A stretch of 64,000 bases of DNA. Origin: Tridacna crocea (lineage: Eukaryota; Mollusca; Bivalvia; Cardiida; Cardiidae). Position 1 is the first letter of the stretch. Every line of letters starts with the position of its first letter. The DNA lies in contig OX031069.1 in assembly GCA_943736015.1 (NCBI GenBank), forward strand, positions 25,735,235 through 25,799,234. Direction: 5' to 3'. This document shows positions 10,076 to 20,548 of the stretch, one piece after another. The notes below the pieces were generated by a model. The model saw only the letters and a list, made by a program, of their open reading frames with translations, was not told where the DNA came from and made no database searches. Position numbers and translations under genes: made by a program.

Positions 10076-10163
10076 AGAATGGTAAGTGAATATTGACTCC
10101 GGTTGTTGGTCTGCAGATACAAATTTTTCCTTGTCTTTCTGTAGTTTTCAGACATTTTGGTCT

Positions 10164-10392
10164 TTAACCCATTACCACACAATCCCTACTTTTGACGCCC
10201 CCGAGAAAGAAGACTTTAGAAAACATTGTGGGAAAGGGAGAAAATGCTGGTTACCAGCATATAATTCTTTTCCCACAATGTTTTCTACCTTTCACAAAAC
10301 AAATTTCAAATTTTCAGTCACTTTTATTTTTTCGTCTGCAAATGCTTTCAATTGGGACAAGTCTAAAATATTGTTGTCTGGTAATGAGTTAA
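10164..10392 (+). mobile_element. TPM-A copy with flipped centre
   Basis: TTAA both ends, ATTACC ends; core centre GGTTACC, opposite to most plus copies; right arm has GCATATAATTC in place of GCATTTTCTCC. Confidence 0.88.
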
Positions 10393-10469
10393 ATTCAAAT
10401 GAAAACCTGTCTACAAAATAATGGAAAGTGTGGATATTTGGAATGAAAATGCTTTCAAGTTGGATCAGG

Positions 10470-10623
10470 GTTAAATTTGGTTTAAATTTGTTTGATACTA
10501 AATCAAGCCCATAAATTTATTTTTATTATCCTTGAAATGGTAGAAAACTTTGTTGGAAGAGGAGAAAATATTAGTTTCCTGTCCTTTCCCCGCAATGGTC
10601 AATAAAAATTGGAAAAGGTTTAA
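10470..10623 (-). mobile_element. Degenerate TPM-A fragment
   Basis: TAGAAAACTTTGTTGGAAG at 10540 and CCTTTCCCCGCAATGG; the ends are not clear. Confidence 0.4.
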
Positions 10624-10636
10624 CCCTTGTTAAAAT

Positions 10637-10866
10637 TTAACCCTTTACCACACAATCCTGACTTTTAACGACCCCCAAGAAAGAAGCCTTTTGAAAACAT
10701 GGTGGGAAAAGGAGAAAATGCTGGTAACCAGCATTTTCTTCTTTTCTCACCATGTTTTCTACCCAACCCAAAACAAATTTCAAATTTTCAGTCACTTTTA
10801 TTTTTTCGTCTGCAAGTGCTTTCAGTTTGGAACAGTCGAACATTTTGTCGTTTGGTAAAGAGTTAA
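10637..10866 (+). mobile_element. TPM-A copy
   Basis: TTAA both ends; CCCTTTACC/GGTAAAGAG; core CATGGTGGG paired with TCTCACCATG, centre GGTAACC. Confidence 0.9.
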
Positions 10867-10867
10867 A

Positions 10868-11068
10868 TGAACTTTACCCTGGTCCAACTTGAATGCATTT
10901 GCAGACCATAAATTAATAGTGTCTCAAATTATGAAAGTTAGGGTAGAAAACATAGTGAGAAAAGGAGAAAATACTCTTCACAAACATTTTCTCCTTTTCC
11001 TGTAATATTTTCAGTAGCATTCTTCATCAGGGTCATTAGAGGTCAGGATTGTTTGGTAAATGGTTGTA
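10868..11068 (-). mobile_element. Degenerate TPM-A copy
   Basis: Left CTTTACCCTGGTCC, core AGTGAGAAAAGG with poor pairing, right GTTTGGTAAATGG. Confidence 0.6.
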
Positions 11069-11094
11069 ACTCCTGGGAAGAATACTTTTTGATC

Positions 11095-11317
11095 CTTGAC
11101 CTCATAAGGCATTTCTATGGTATCTCTAATTGACCCTAAATAACAGCAATGTGAAGCTGTTTCTTATGTGTATATAACACCTTTTGATAGCATAGAAAAC
11201 ACTGTGGCAAAAGGTGAAATTGCTCGTCACGAGCAATTTAAACTTTTGCCACAATGGTTTCCAAAAGGCTCCTACAAACAATGCGTAGAAATGAGTATCT
11301 ATGGAGTAAAGGGTTAA
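11095..11317 (+). mobile_element. TPM-B copy
   Basis: CCTCATAAGGCATTTCTATGG at the left, GAGTATCTATGGAGTAAAGG and TTAA at the right; core TTGCTCGTCACGAGCAA. Confidence 0.85.
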
Positions 11318-11712
11318 AATATTGAGGGTAAAGTTGCAGTTGTTCGTTACTAGCAGCTGCTCCTTTTGTTTTAATGTTTTCCTACTGGTTAAAAAAAATC
11401 ACTTTTTTTTTCTTTTCAAAACTATCACTTGTCACATGATTTTTCTATTCTTCTAAAATATGCATTTGTAGCAGTAGGGTTTATAGAACATTTCCTTTGT
11501 TTGTTGCTTGTTGAGCTTTTAAAATTACCGGTATGTATTTTACATTTTATTGCAATATTGTTCTCTTTCTGTCTTCAGTTCTTCTTTTCAAAGCTTTTCA
11601 TATATTCATATATTTATATAGTAATATAGTTATCTAAAATGAATTCTAAATTCATCAGTATTTGTCTTGTTGTTTTATTTCTTTTCCTTTTGTTGAGATG
11701 TTGTTCGTAAGA
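11318..11712 (+). other. T-rich intergenic stretch
   Basis: A TPM-B-like remnant (GTTGTTCGTTACTAGCAGC, CTCCTTTTGTTTTAATG) at 11325-11385, then T-rich sequence. No gene seen. Confidence 0.45.
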
Positions 11713-11941
11713 TTAACTCATTACCAAACGATAAAATTTTAGGTTCGTCAAAATAGAAAGCATTTGCAGACGACAAAATAAAAGTGACCGAAAATTTGAA
11801 ATTTGTTTTGGGAAGGGTAGAAAACATTGTGGGAAAAGGAGAAAATGCTGGTTACCAGCATTTTCTCCTTTTCCCACAATGTTTTCTAAAGGCTTCTTTC
11901 TCAGGGGCGTCAAAAGTAGGGATTGTGTGGTAATGGGTTAA
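11713..11941 (-). mobile_element. TPM-A copy
   Basis: TTAA both ends; CTCATTACC/GGTAATGGG; perfect core, centre GGTTACC. Confidence 0.92.
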
Positions 11942-11950
11942 TTGTATGAT

Positions 11951-12139
11951 ATCCGTGGTTGTATGGTAGAGCATCAGCCTCATAGCCATAAGGTCCTGAG
12001 TTTGATACCAAGACGGGTTTAATTTTGGAACTGTACATTGACCCACACATTAGGCATGAGTACTGTTGTAGTTTTCAAGAGCACAATCTCGAGAGATTAG
12101 TATAAGTTATAAGAACTTATTTCTCAATCGATGGAAATC
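11951..12139 (+). mobile_element. tRNA-derived SINE
   Basis: ATCCGTGGTTGTATGGTAGAGC head (A-box-like), AAGGTCCTGAGTTTGATACC (B-box-like), then a tail ending ATTTCTCAATCGATGGAA. It starts about 10 bp after a TPM-A copy. Confidence 0.75.
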
Positions 12140-12175
12140 ATGTGTTTCTTTCTTATGGACTTTGTAAGAATATGT

Positions 12176-12402
12176 TTAAATCTTTACCACATAACAAAAT
12201 TTTAGATTTGTCCATATGGGAAGCATATGCAGATGACAAAATAAAAGTTTATCAAAAACTGAAAATTTTCATAAGGGTAGAAAATTTTTTTGGGAAAAGG
12301 AGAAAACGCTGGTTATTAGCATTTTCTCCAGTTCCCAAAATGTTTTAAAAAGCCATTTTCATGTAGGTCCTTAAAAGTTGGAATTGTTTTGGAGAGAGTT
12401 AA
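12176..12402 (-). mobile_element. TPM-A copy
   Basis: TTAA both ends; left ATCTTTACC, right TTGGAGAGAG; core weakened, centre GGTTATT. Confidence 0.75.
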
Positions 12403-12902
12403 ACTAAATTCATAAGATTTCAAATGCTTGACCAGACAAGCCTTGTTTTTATGACTCTACTGATGAAAATGAAGGCTTTATGAAAAACATTGTGAGGAAG
12501 GGAGAAAATGAAGGTCAAGAGTTAACCCCAGTCTGTAAGTTTAAACCTACCAAAACTTGTTGGAATTAATTGTAATTAACTGTGTTTTATGCTTCTTTGA
12601 ATATTTCAGTCACATAACAATGAATGCTAAATTATCTATGTATTTCCTAAGTTCTGCAAGGACTTGGCCTTGAAGCACCTTGCCCAAGGACACCCCAAAA
12701 GAAAAACTCAAAGCTTAGGATGAGGATCCAAGTACCCTTTGATTGCTAATCATACACCATTACCACTGAACTTTGGTTGTTACAAGCAACTCCTTTTTCC
12801 TCTCATCCTTCCGGAAAATCAAATATGTGGCGGCATAAAAAGTCCTATTCCAAGGACCAATGGGTTAACTCTGTACCAAACAATACCTAGCCTTTTAATC
12901 CT
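12403..12902 (+). other. Intergenic with one TPM-A fragment
   Basis: A plus-oriented TPM-A left half at 12425-12528 (GACCAGACAAGCC, GAAAAACATTGTGAGGAAGG) and a short left end at 12863-12900. The remainder shows nothing recognisable. Confidence 0.45.
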
Positions 12903-13131
12903 TAACTCTTTACCACACAATCCAGACTTTTAACGACCCTGAAAAAGAAAGCCTTTGAAAACATTGTGGGAAAAGGAGAATATGCTGGTAACCAGCATTT
13001 TCTCCTTTTCCAACAATGTTTTCTACGCTTTTTAAATAAAGTTTCATATTTTTTATTCACATTTATTTTGTCGTCTGCAAATACTTTCAATTTGGACTAG
13101 TCCACAATTTTGTCATTTGGTAAAGAGTTAA
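12903..13131 (+). mobile_element. TPM-A copy
   Basis: TTAA both ends; CTCTTTACC/GGTAAAGAG; core with one mismatch, centre GGTAACC. Confidence 0.9.
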
Positions 13132-13133
13132 AT

Positions 13134-13395
13134 GGCTTGCAACTGGTGAAAAGGGGCATTTGGACACTTGCATAAAGTGTTGTTTTGGGTCAGCCTGTAT
13201 ACTTCTCACTGGCTGATCCAAGACGGTACTTTATGACTACATTAGATTTTGTGTTACAGTAAACTTGTGCAAGACAAAAATTTGCATCAAAATGGAAAGT
13301 ATCATGTCGGATTAGCCTGCCTGGATTGCGCAGGCTGATCCAAAAATCTCACTTTACGCAAATGTCCGAATGTTCGATTTCGTGTGTTGCAAGCC
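13134..13395. mobile_element. 262-bp foldback MITE-like element
   Basis: GGCTTGCAAC at the left and GTTGCAAGCC at the right; inverted similarity extends through CATAAAGTG/CACTTTACG. GGATTGCGCAGGCTGATCC on the right pairs loosely with the GGTCAGCC...GGCTGATCC block on the left. Confidence 0.75.
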
Positions 13396-13441
13396 ATATA
13401 CAGGCCTTTGAAAATAGCAAGAAAAAGAGAGAATGTTGGAT

Positions 13442-13670
13442 TTAACCCATTACCACACAATCCCTACTTATGACGCCCCTGATAAAGAAGCCTTTTGAAA
13501 ACACCGTGGGAAAAGGAGAAAATGCTGGTAACCAGCATTTTCTCCTTTTCCCACAGTGTTTTCTACCCTTCCCAGAACGAATTTCTATTTTTCAGTCATG
13601 TTCATTTTGTCGTCTGCAAATGCGTTCAATTTGGACTAGTCCAAAATTTTCTCGTGTGGTAAAGAGTTAA
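13442..13670 (+). mobile_element. TPM-A copy
   Basis: TTAA both ends; left CCCATTACC, right GGTAAAGAG (mixed); core CACCGTGGG/CCCACAGTG, centre GGTAACC. Confidence 0.9.
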
Positions 13671-13765
13671 AGTGCTGGCATTTTTTACACAATAGTATCT
13701 AAACTTTGAAAGACAAATGACATGATCTTCTAATATGGACACCTCCTGATGACAGCTCAGCAGAC

Positions 13766-13905
13766 TTAACCCTTTACCAGACAATCCCAAGTTTTAACAA
13801 CCATTAGGAAAGGGACTTTTGAAAGGACTGTAACCAAAGGAGAAAAAGCTGGTAACTAAGATTTTCTCCTTTCCCCAGGTTTTCTATTCTCTTTATGTCC
13901 CTATA
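13766..13905 (+). mobile_element. TPM-A left two-thirds
   Basis: TTAACCCTTTACCAG at the left, core centre GGTAACTAAG, lost after TCTATTCTC. Confidence 0.6.
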
Positions 13906-14652
13906 TAAAAGAATTCAGGGGTAAAAAAGATTTTGTTCGAGTCATCCATCTTTATGACAAGGCCATGACTACTTTTTCTAATACTTAATTTCAAAATATT
14001 TTAACTTCGTATCAATATAAACCACATCAAGACAATTCCTGCAAACAGCTCTGAATTTATTGACTTACCATGGTTTTGACCTGCGGATATGGCTCTTGCT
14101 AGGGAACCACTGTCTTTTCGTGGTTTATAATCCTGCATAGTTACAATTCCTAACTAAAATGGTTACAGCCCAGACAAAAACATAGCTGCCCTCATCTATT
14201 TCTATACATATTTGACCTTTCCAGGACCATTGACCTATTGATATGGTTCATGACATGGTTGGCAATTCTGCAAAGTCAGTGTGCAAATTCTTTCATGATT
14301 ACACTACTGAGTTACAGGGGCTCCAAAGTTAAAATGTCTGCAAATGCTTTTGATATGCACCAGAGATATTGGGCAGTATTGATCCATGATTCAACTAAAA
14401 TTTTGCAGTCTGGTCTTGATCGATACTGCTGGCAAGCTGCATTAAAAATGATCATTAATCAAACTGTCAAACAAAGGATTCTGGACAATAAAATAATTTA
14501 TTATTCTTTTTTACATCCACAAAATTAAAACAGCACATCTATATGCATAATACACTGGTGTAATGATTTAAAAACAGTTTCAACTAAAAATGTAAACTAA
14601 AATACCAAATCGCTTCATGAAATATTCCCCACCCATCCACATCTCCTTTATG
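13906..14652 (+). other. Intergenic, little seen
   Basis: About 750 bp of AT-rich sequence. A TPM-A right-end trace (AATGTCTGCAAATGC) at 14333-14365. No gene recognised. Confidence 0.4.
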
Positions 14653-14838
14653 TTAACCCTTTACCATACAATCCCAAGTTTTAACAATCCTGAGCAGGAA
14701 GGCTTTTGAAAACCTTGTGGGAAAAGGAGAAAATGCTGGTTACCAGCATTTTCTCCTTTTCCCACAATGCTTTCTACCCTACTATAGAACTTCCATCCAT
14801 TTGTCCCCATCTTGAATTTGCCCTCTGGTAAGGTTTAA
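14653..14838 (+). mobile_element. TPM-A copy, relative of 4035 core
   Basis: TTAA both ends; left CCCTTTACC, right GGTAAGG; core CCTTGTGGG/CCCACAATG, centre GGTTACC (flipped). The right arm is short, ending soon after ATCCATTTGTCCCC. Confidence 0.85.
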
Positions 14839-14970
14839 AGTTAGAAAGAGTATAAACATTGTTGATTGGGAAAGGGTTAACCTTTTAACAAGTGATCCCG
14901 TTTTTATGTCACTGAAGAAGATGGCTTCTGAATATATTGTAGGAAAAAGAGAAAATACTTGAAACCAGCC

Positions 14971-15389
14971 TGGGTTCGTATTTACCAACATTCTTAAGAA
15001 CATTCTTAGTCTTATTCTTCAGAATTTTATCAATGTGAAAGAAACAGAACTTCTGACTGGCTAAACCATTTGCTTTAGCCCATCAGAAGTTCTGGTTCTT
15101 TCACAGTCAGAAAATCTTAAAGAGCAAGACAAGGAATGTTCTTAACTCTTTACCACACAATCCCAACTTTAAACGACCCTGAGAAAGGAGCCTTTGGAAA
15201 AAATTGTGGGAAAAGGAGAAAATGCTGGTAACCAGCATTTTCTCCTTTTCCCACAATGTTTTCTACCCTTCCCAAACCAGATTTCAGTTTTTCAGTCACA
15301 TTTGTCATATGCAAATGCTTTCAATTTGAATCAGTCTAAAATTTTTTTGTGTGGTAAAGAGTTAAGAATGGTTGGTGAATACAGACCCA
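14971..15389. repeat. Foldback element with a nested TPM-A copy
   Basis: Ends TGGGTTCGTATTTACCAAC and GTTGGTGAATACAGACCCA. The inner hairpin CAGAACTTCTGACTGGCTAA pairs with the mirrored arm ending GTTCTTTCAC. Confidence 0.75.
15142..15365 (+). mobile_element. TPM-A copy, innermost of three nested elements
   Basis: TTAA both ends; CTCTTTACC/GGTAAAGAG; perfect core, centre GGTAACC. Confidence 0.92.
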
Positions 15390-15515
15390 AAATTTTCTTC
15401 TTTACCCTTAGCCAAGAAAAAGAAAAAAAAAAAGAAAAAAGATTTTAACAATTCCAAGCAAAATCTTACCAATTGAGCAATTTATCATCTGCAAGTCCTT
15501 AAAAATAGATCAGTC

Positions 15516-15724
15516 ATACCCTTTATCGTACAATCTCGACTTTAAACAACACTGAAAAAGTGAGTTTTAGAAAACGCAGTAGGAAAAGGAGAAAATGATG
15601 GTTACCAGTATTTCCACCTTTTCAAACAACGTATTCTACCTTCCAAAAACAATTTTTTATTGAGTCATATTTAATTTGTTGTCTGCAAGTGCTTTGGATT
15701 TCAAAAAGTCTAAAATTTTATTGT
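15516..15724 (+). mobile_element. Degenerate TPM-A copy
   Basis: ACCCTTTATCGTACAATC left, centre GGTTACC, right GTCTAAAATTTTATTG without end. Confidence 0.6.
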
Positions 15725-15725
15725 A

Positions 15726-15949
15726 TTTTACCAAACAAAAAAATTCTAAGACTGGTCCAAATTGAAAGCATTTGCAGAAGACAAAATAAAGATGACTGAA
15801 AAAGTAAAATTTGGTTTTGTAAGGATAGAAAACACTGTGGGAAAAGGAGAAAATGCTGGTTACCAGCATTTTCTCCTTTTCCCACAGTGTTTTCAAAATG
15901 CTTCTTTCTCAGGGTCGTCAAAAGTCAGGATTGTGTGGTAAAGAGTTAA
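15726..15949 (-). mobile_element. TPM-A copy
   Basis: Left TTTTACCAAAC (TTAA lost), right GGTAAAGAG-TTAA; core CACTGTGGG/CCCACAGTG, centre GGTTACC. Confidence 0.85.
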
Positions 15950-16202
15950 GATTATGGCATATTTATTCCAAGTAACACAACAGGTTTAACTGGCCATACA
16001 ATTTTCAATTCTCAGACTTTATTCTACATTTATAAAGAAACAACTTCATTCAGCTTCTATCAAACACTCCCAATGTCCGCTTCCCCAAAACATAACCTGT
16101 ACTCATACCATGATCTACTGGTATACTGTTTCAAATGGCTGACCTCAGTCAAAACAGGAATCAAACCTTAAGCTTCTAATTTGAAAGGCAAACAATCTAG
16201 CC

Positions 16203-16430
16203 TTCACTCATTACCAAACGACAAAATTTTAGGTTTGTCCAAATCTAAAGCACTGCGGACGAAAAAATAAAAGTGAATGAAAATTTGAAATTTCCTTTGG
16301 GAAGGGAAGAAAACATTGTAGGAAAAGGAGAAAATGCTGCTTACCAGCATTTTCTCCTTTTCCCACAATGCTTTCAAAAGGCTTTTTTCTTAGGTTCGTA
16401 AAAAGTAGGGATTGTGTGGTAGTGGGTTAA
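16203..16430 (-). mobile_element. TPM-A copy
   Basis: Left TTCACTCATTACC, right GGTAGTGGG-TTAA; centre GCTTACC. Confidence 0.85.
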
Positions 16431-16752
16431 ACCACAGTCTTCCACTGTAAGTCATTAAAGAATATTTAAGGAAGAAAGCAAATGCTTTTATAAAGCAAAT
16501 TCTCCTTTCTCTTACATGTATTCCATTTCATGCAAGGAACGTTCCCTTAGCGTTTCCTCATTTGTGTTCCTTGAGAAAATATTTCTTTTAGTCTACAGTT
16601 AGTTTGTATAGTTACAGCTTGAAATTACGATATATTGGAAAGAATGAGAACCGATACAGTATTAAATAGTTATCACATATAAATACCCTTATTTCTAAAA
16701 TTTAAAAAAAAAGCCATTTTTGTAGCCATTACAAATTTTCTTATCTTACATA

Positions 16753-16992
16753 TGTGACCCGTCACACAAAAAAATGACAATCTGGGAATTCGGTACATCA
16801 GATGGATGAAAACAGATCAAAGATAGTGCAGGTCAACAGCTGTTAATTAAAAAATGATTGTATAATTACACAGAAAAATATTATGAAAGCAAAAAGTGTC
16901 AATACTAGTCAGCCTGCACAATCTGCGCAGTCTGACCAGGGTTGACATTTTTTGCAGTTCCCATATGGTCCCTTTTTGTGTGATGGGTCACA
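16753..16992. mobile_element. 240-bp MITE with 20-bp TIRs
   Basis: TGTGACCCGTCACACAAAAA at the left and TTTTTGTGTGATGGGTCACA at the right are inverted repeats with one mismatch. No clear target duplication was seen. Confidence 0.85.
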
Positions 16993-17123
16993 AATGCTTA
17001 TTGAAAGTATTTTCCTCTTTTTTTCGTCAAAAAGGTTATTCCTAAGTGACATGAAAACACTGGATTAAAGGTAAAGGCTTAACATAAAGTCATCAGTCAA
17101 TTGCCTGTATTCCTACTCCTGAT

Positions 17124-17506
17124 CATCTTCGCAAGCCAAGGCTGACGATTCACTACGCTACTCTACCTTTGGCGGATCCAGCTTGATTTTTACATTCCCC
17201 TGGAATGCTTTTTCATTGGATGCAGCCAGCTCTAACAGCAACGAATGAAATCGCTTGTATCATTTCAACAAGGTCGCTACCTTTCGAATAGAAGGTAAAC
17301 ATGGAAACCCATGTGGATGTATGCTTATCACTTCATGTGTATTCGTAAGTGGCTTGTAAAACAATCTTTCATTGGCTTTTAGAAATATGATGTAAAGGGG
17401 CTAATTACCAGCATCAAATAGAGGGCCCATTGCAGGAATCTCGAAATCGGGCTCAATCAGCCAAGGTAAGATCCATGTAGTGATCGTAACTTGGCTCGCG
17501 AAGATG
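17124..17506. mobile_element. 383-bp MULE-like non-autonomous element
   Basis: Ends CATCTTCGCAAGCCAAG and CTTGGCTCGCGAAGATG are inverted repeats, flanked on both sides by the direct repeat ACTCCTGAT (17115-17123 and 17507-17515). A 9-bp duplication is typical of Mutator-like elements. No transposase is encoded. Confidence 0.85.
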
Positions 17507-17550
17507 ACTCCTGATTTAAAGGCAAGGTTGAATGACTGTTTTTCTGTCAA

Positions 17551-17777
17551 TTAACTCATTACCCAATGACAAAATTTTAGACATGTCAAAATTGAAAGCA
17601 TTTGCAGACAACAAAATAAAAGTGACTGAAAATAAGATTTTTTTTATGAAGGGTAGAAAATATTGTGGGAAAAGGAGAAAATGCTGGTCACCAGCATTTT
17701 CTCCTTTTCCCACAATGTTTTCTAAAGGCTTCTTTCTCAGGGTCATCAAAAGTAGTGATAATGTGGTAATTGGTTAA
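17551..17777 (-). mobile_element. TPM-A copy
   Basis: TTAA both ends; CTCATTACC/GGTAATTGG; centre GGTCACC. Confidence 0.9.
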
Positions 17778-17852
17778 ACTGTTAAAACTGATGACAGTTG
17801 CAAAGCTGAGGTTTACAGTTAAATTTAAGACCAAGGCTTTATTTGAATCCGA

Positions 17853-18065
17853 TGCACTCTTTACCACATGAAAACCCACAGCTTAATATTTTGCATACTT
17901 TTAAATCTGGCTTAAAATTGCAAAAGCTTTCTTTGTAAGATTAGAAAACATTGTGGGAAAAGGACAGAATGCTGGTAACCAGCATTTTCTCCTTTTCCCA
18001 CAATGCTTTCGAAAGCTTTCATTCTCAGGGTGCTTTAAACTTGGGACTGTATAGTAAAGAGTTAA
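17853..18065 (-). mobile_element. TPM-A copy with flipped centre
   Basis: Left CTCTTTACCACATG, right AGTAAAGAG-TTAA; centre GGTAACC although the arms run minus. Confidence 0.75.
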
Positions 18066-18071
18066 AGGAAC

Positions 18072-18297
18072 TATCCTTTTACCACACAATCCCAACTATT
18101 GACGACCCTGAGAAAGAAGCCTATAGAAAAACATTGTGGGAAAAGGAGAAATGCTGGTAACCAGCATTTTCTCCTTTTCCAACAATGTTTTCTATCCTTC
18201 CCAAAACAAATTTCAGTGTTTCAGTCTCACATATTTTGTCGTCTGCAAATGCCCTCAATTTGGACAAGTCTAAAATTTTGTCATTTGGTAAAAAGCT
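18072..18297 (+). mobile_element. TPM-A copy
   Basis: Left ATCCTTTTACCACAC, right TTTGGTAAAAAG; no intact TTAA; centre GGTAACC. Confidence 0.8.
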
Positions 18298-18499
18298 ATA
18301 GTTTATCACTAATGTGCTTTCATGTCACAGAAATTGGTTGGTCTGATTCACAGAAATTACACTCATACCTGAAGGTCTGTGTTTCCAAATATTCTTGCCA
18401 ATAATACATGTAAATACATACAGTTATATGGTTGAAAGAAACTGTCACTTTCTTGCCTTTTGAAATAAAATTTTATCAAATTCACATAAAGTTAATGTT

Positions 18500-18732
18500 T
18501 TAAACCTTTACCACACAACAAAACAAGCAGATTTGCTTAACTTGAAAGCATCAGCAGATGACAATTCAAACATGGCTCAAAAGATGTAGTTTGTCTTTGA
18601 TAGGGGAGAAAACATTGTGGGAAAAGGAGAAAATGCTGGTTTGCCAGCATTTTCTCTTTTTTGCCAACACTTTTGTCAAAAGGCATTTTTCTCAGGGGTG
18701 TAAAAAGTCAGGATTGTATGGTAAATGGTTAA
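18500..18732 (-). mobile_element. TPM-A copy
   Basis: TTAA both ends; ACCTTTACC/GGTAAATGG; core slightly disturbed, centre GGTTTGCC. Confidence 0.8.
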
Positions 18733-18775
18733 GCTTTCATATAAGTCTGGCATAATAACAATTTGCAAGACTTGT

Positions 18776-19004
18776 TTAACCCATTACCGCACAATCCCTA
18801 CTTTAAACGCCCCTGCGAAAGAAACCTTTAGAAAACATTGTGGGAAAAGGAGAAAATGCTGGTAACCAGCATTTTTTCCTTTTCCCACAATGTTTTCTAC
18901 CCTTCACAAATCAAATTTCCAATTTTCGGTTACTTTAATTTTGTCGTCTGCAAATGCTTTCGATTTGGACAAGCCTAAAATTTTGTTGTTTGGTAATGAG
19001 TTAA
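18776..19004 (+). mobile_element. TPM-A copy
   Basis: TTAA both ends; CCCATTACC/GGTAATGAG; centre GGTAACC. Its right TTAA is also the left flank of the next copy. Confidence 0.9.
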
Positions 19005-19218
19005 AGCTTTACTAAATGAACAAATTTTAGACTGAAAGCATTTGCAGATGACAAAATAAAAGTACTTGAAAATTTGAAATTTATTTTGGGAATGGAAGAA
19101 AGCGTTGTGAGAAAAGGAAAAAATGCTGGTTACCAGGATTTTCTCCTTTACCTACAATGTTTTCAAAAGGCTTCTTGCATAGTGTCATTAAAAGTCGGGA
19201 TTGTGTGGTAAAGGGTTG
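19005..19218 (-). mobile_element. TPM-A copy
   Basis: Left AGCTTTACTAAATG, right GGTAAAGGG-TTGA; core with several mismatches. Confidence 0.75.
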
Positions 19219-19455
19219 ATAAGATTTTAACTGAACAGTTGAACAGTTCGCAACCTATCTTTCCGTGCATTAAAAACATGTTCAAAGCATTTAAATTAAG
19301 AGTACCAAATGTAGTGCCAATGCTCAGCTACAGTTGCCTTTTCAGTGAAAATTCAAAGTCAAAAAATGGGCAAAAATATTTTGGGGTACTCTTCTCCTCT
19401 TATGTGGGTTTCCCATTTCATAGTCAAAAACAAGTCCAAGTTTGAATTAAATTTC

Positions 19456-19684
19456 TTAACTCTTTACCACACGAGAAAATTTTAGACTGGTTCAAATCGA
19501 GAGCGTTTGAAGCCGACAAAATAAAGGTGACAGAAAAATTAAAATTTGGTATAGGAAGGGTAGAAAACACTGTGGGAAAAGGAGAAAATGCTGGTTACCA
19601 GCATTTTCTCCTTTTCCCACAGTGTTTTCAAAAGGCTTCTTTCTGAGGGTTGTTAAAAGTCGGGATTGTGTAGTAAAGAGTTAA
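19456..19684 (-). mobile_element. TPM-A copy
   Basis: TTAA both ends; CTCTTTACC/AGTAAAGAG; core CACTGTGGG/CCCACAGTG, centre GGTTACC. Confidence 0.9.
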
Positions 19685-19746
19685 GCAATTATACAGATAT
19701 GTGAAAATCTCACATTTGTCTAACAAAAAGGACAAAAAAGTTTACA

Positions 19747-19953
19747 CATATTTATGTTACATCAATTGAGAAAAACTTTCTTAGAATTTATACTAATCCC
19801 TCTTGATTCTGCTTCCTGGAAAATACACCACTACCCGCACCACATAATATTATGTGAGCCAATGAAAAGTCCCAAAAGTTGACGATGACTCCTGGGTATT
19901 GAACTTGGGTCTTATAGTTACGAGGCCGACCTTTTAACTCACAACCACGGACA
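19747..19953 (-). mobile_element. tRNA-derived SINE
   Basis: ACATCAATTGAGAAAAAC tail side at the left, ATTCTGCTTCCTGG in the body, and ACTCACAACCACGGACAC (head, reverse) at the right. Confidence 0.7.
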
Positions 19954-20247
19954 CACCAACCACTTCAGGGCTATGACGATGTATCAGTATTTTCTTAGAA
20001 AACAGCCATAGAATTTGAGAACTAGTGGTGATAACAGATAAAACAACATGCAGTATATACACTATATACACATAGTATAATTATATACATGTACAACAAA
20101 AGCTAAACTAAAATGACACCTGAAGATTATCACAATTTTGAAAGACTAATATATTGAACAAAAAACTAAAACACTAACTTTTGAACATAATGATACTTAC
20201 AACTTAGCATTTTTTCTTCCGAACTCACTGCTCCACATTCCTGTCTT

Positions 20248-20475
20248 TTAACCCTTTCCCAAACGACAAATTTTGGACTTTTCCAAACTGAAAGAGTTTG
20301 CAGACGACAATTTTAGATTTTGAGAAAATTGCAGAAAGTTCTCAAAAAGGGTAGAAAACACTGTGGGAAAAGGAGAAATTGCTCGTTATGAGCAATTTCT
20401 CCTTTTCCCACAGTGTTTTCAAAAAACTTTTACTGCAGACACGTAAAAACCAGGGCTTGTTTGGGAAAGGGTTAA
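20248..20475 (-). mobile_element. TPM-A copy, AAATTGCT core subtype
   Basis: TTAA both ends; CCCTTTCCC/GGGAAAGGG; core CACTGTGGG/CCCACAGTG, centre GCTCGTTATGAGC. Nearly the same as 57232-57460 along its whole length. Confidence 0.92.
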
Positions 20476-20548
20476 TGAACAACTGGTAAAACAGATTCGA
20501 AATTAATGCTAGTAACCAGCATATTATTCCTTTCAACCCTATTTACTC

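Larger units (their letters stand above)
9507..10099. repeat. Foldback element carrying two nested TPM-A copies
   Basis: Ends GAGTCTGTATTCACTAACC and GGTAAGTGAATATTGACTC are inverted repeats. The inner hairpin GTAACACAA/TTGTGTTAC is at 9544-9576. A relative is at 14971. Confidence 0.7.
14876..15418 (+). mobile_element. Old TPM-A copy split by a foldback insertion
   Basis: The left half is 14876-14970 (TTAACCTTTTAAC, then AGAGAAAATACTTGAAACCAGC). The other hairpin arm resumes at about 15391 (ATTTTCTTCTTTACCC). Confidence 0.55.

Noticed and set aside
11951..12139. tRNA gene
   Set aside because: A- and B-box-like stretches occur but the acceptor stem cannot be formed and the unit recurs with a common non-tRNA tail, so it is a SINE.
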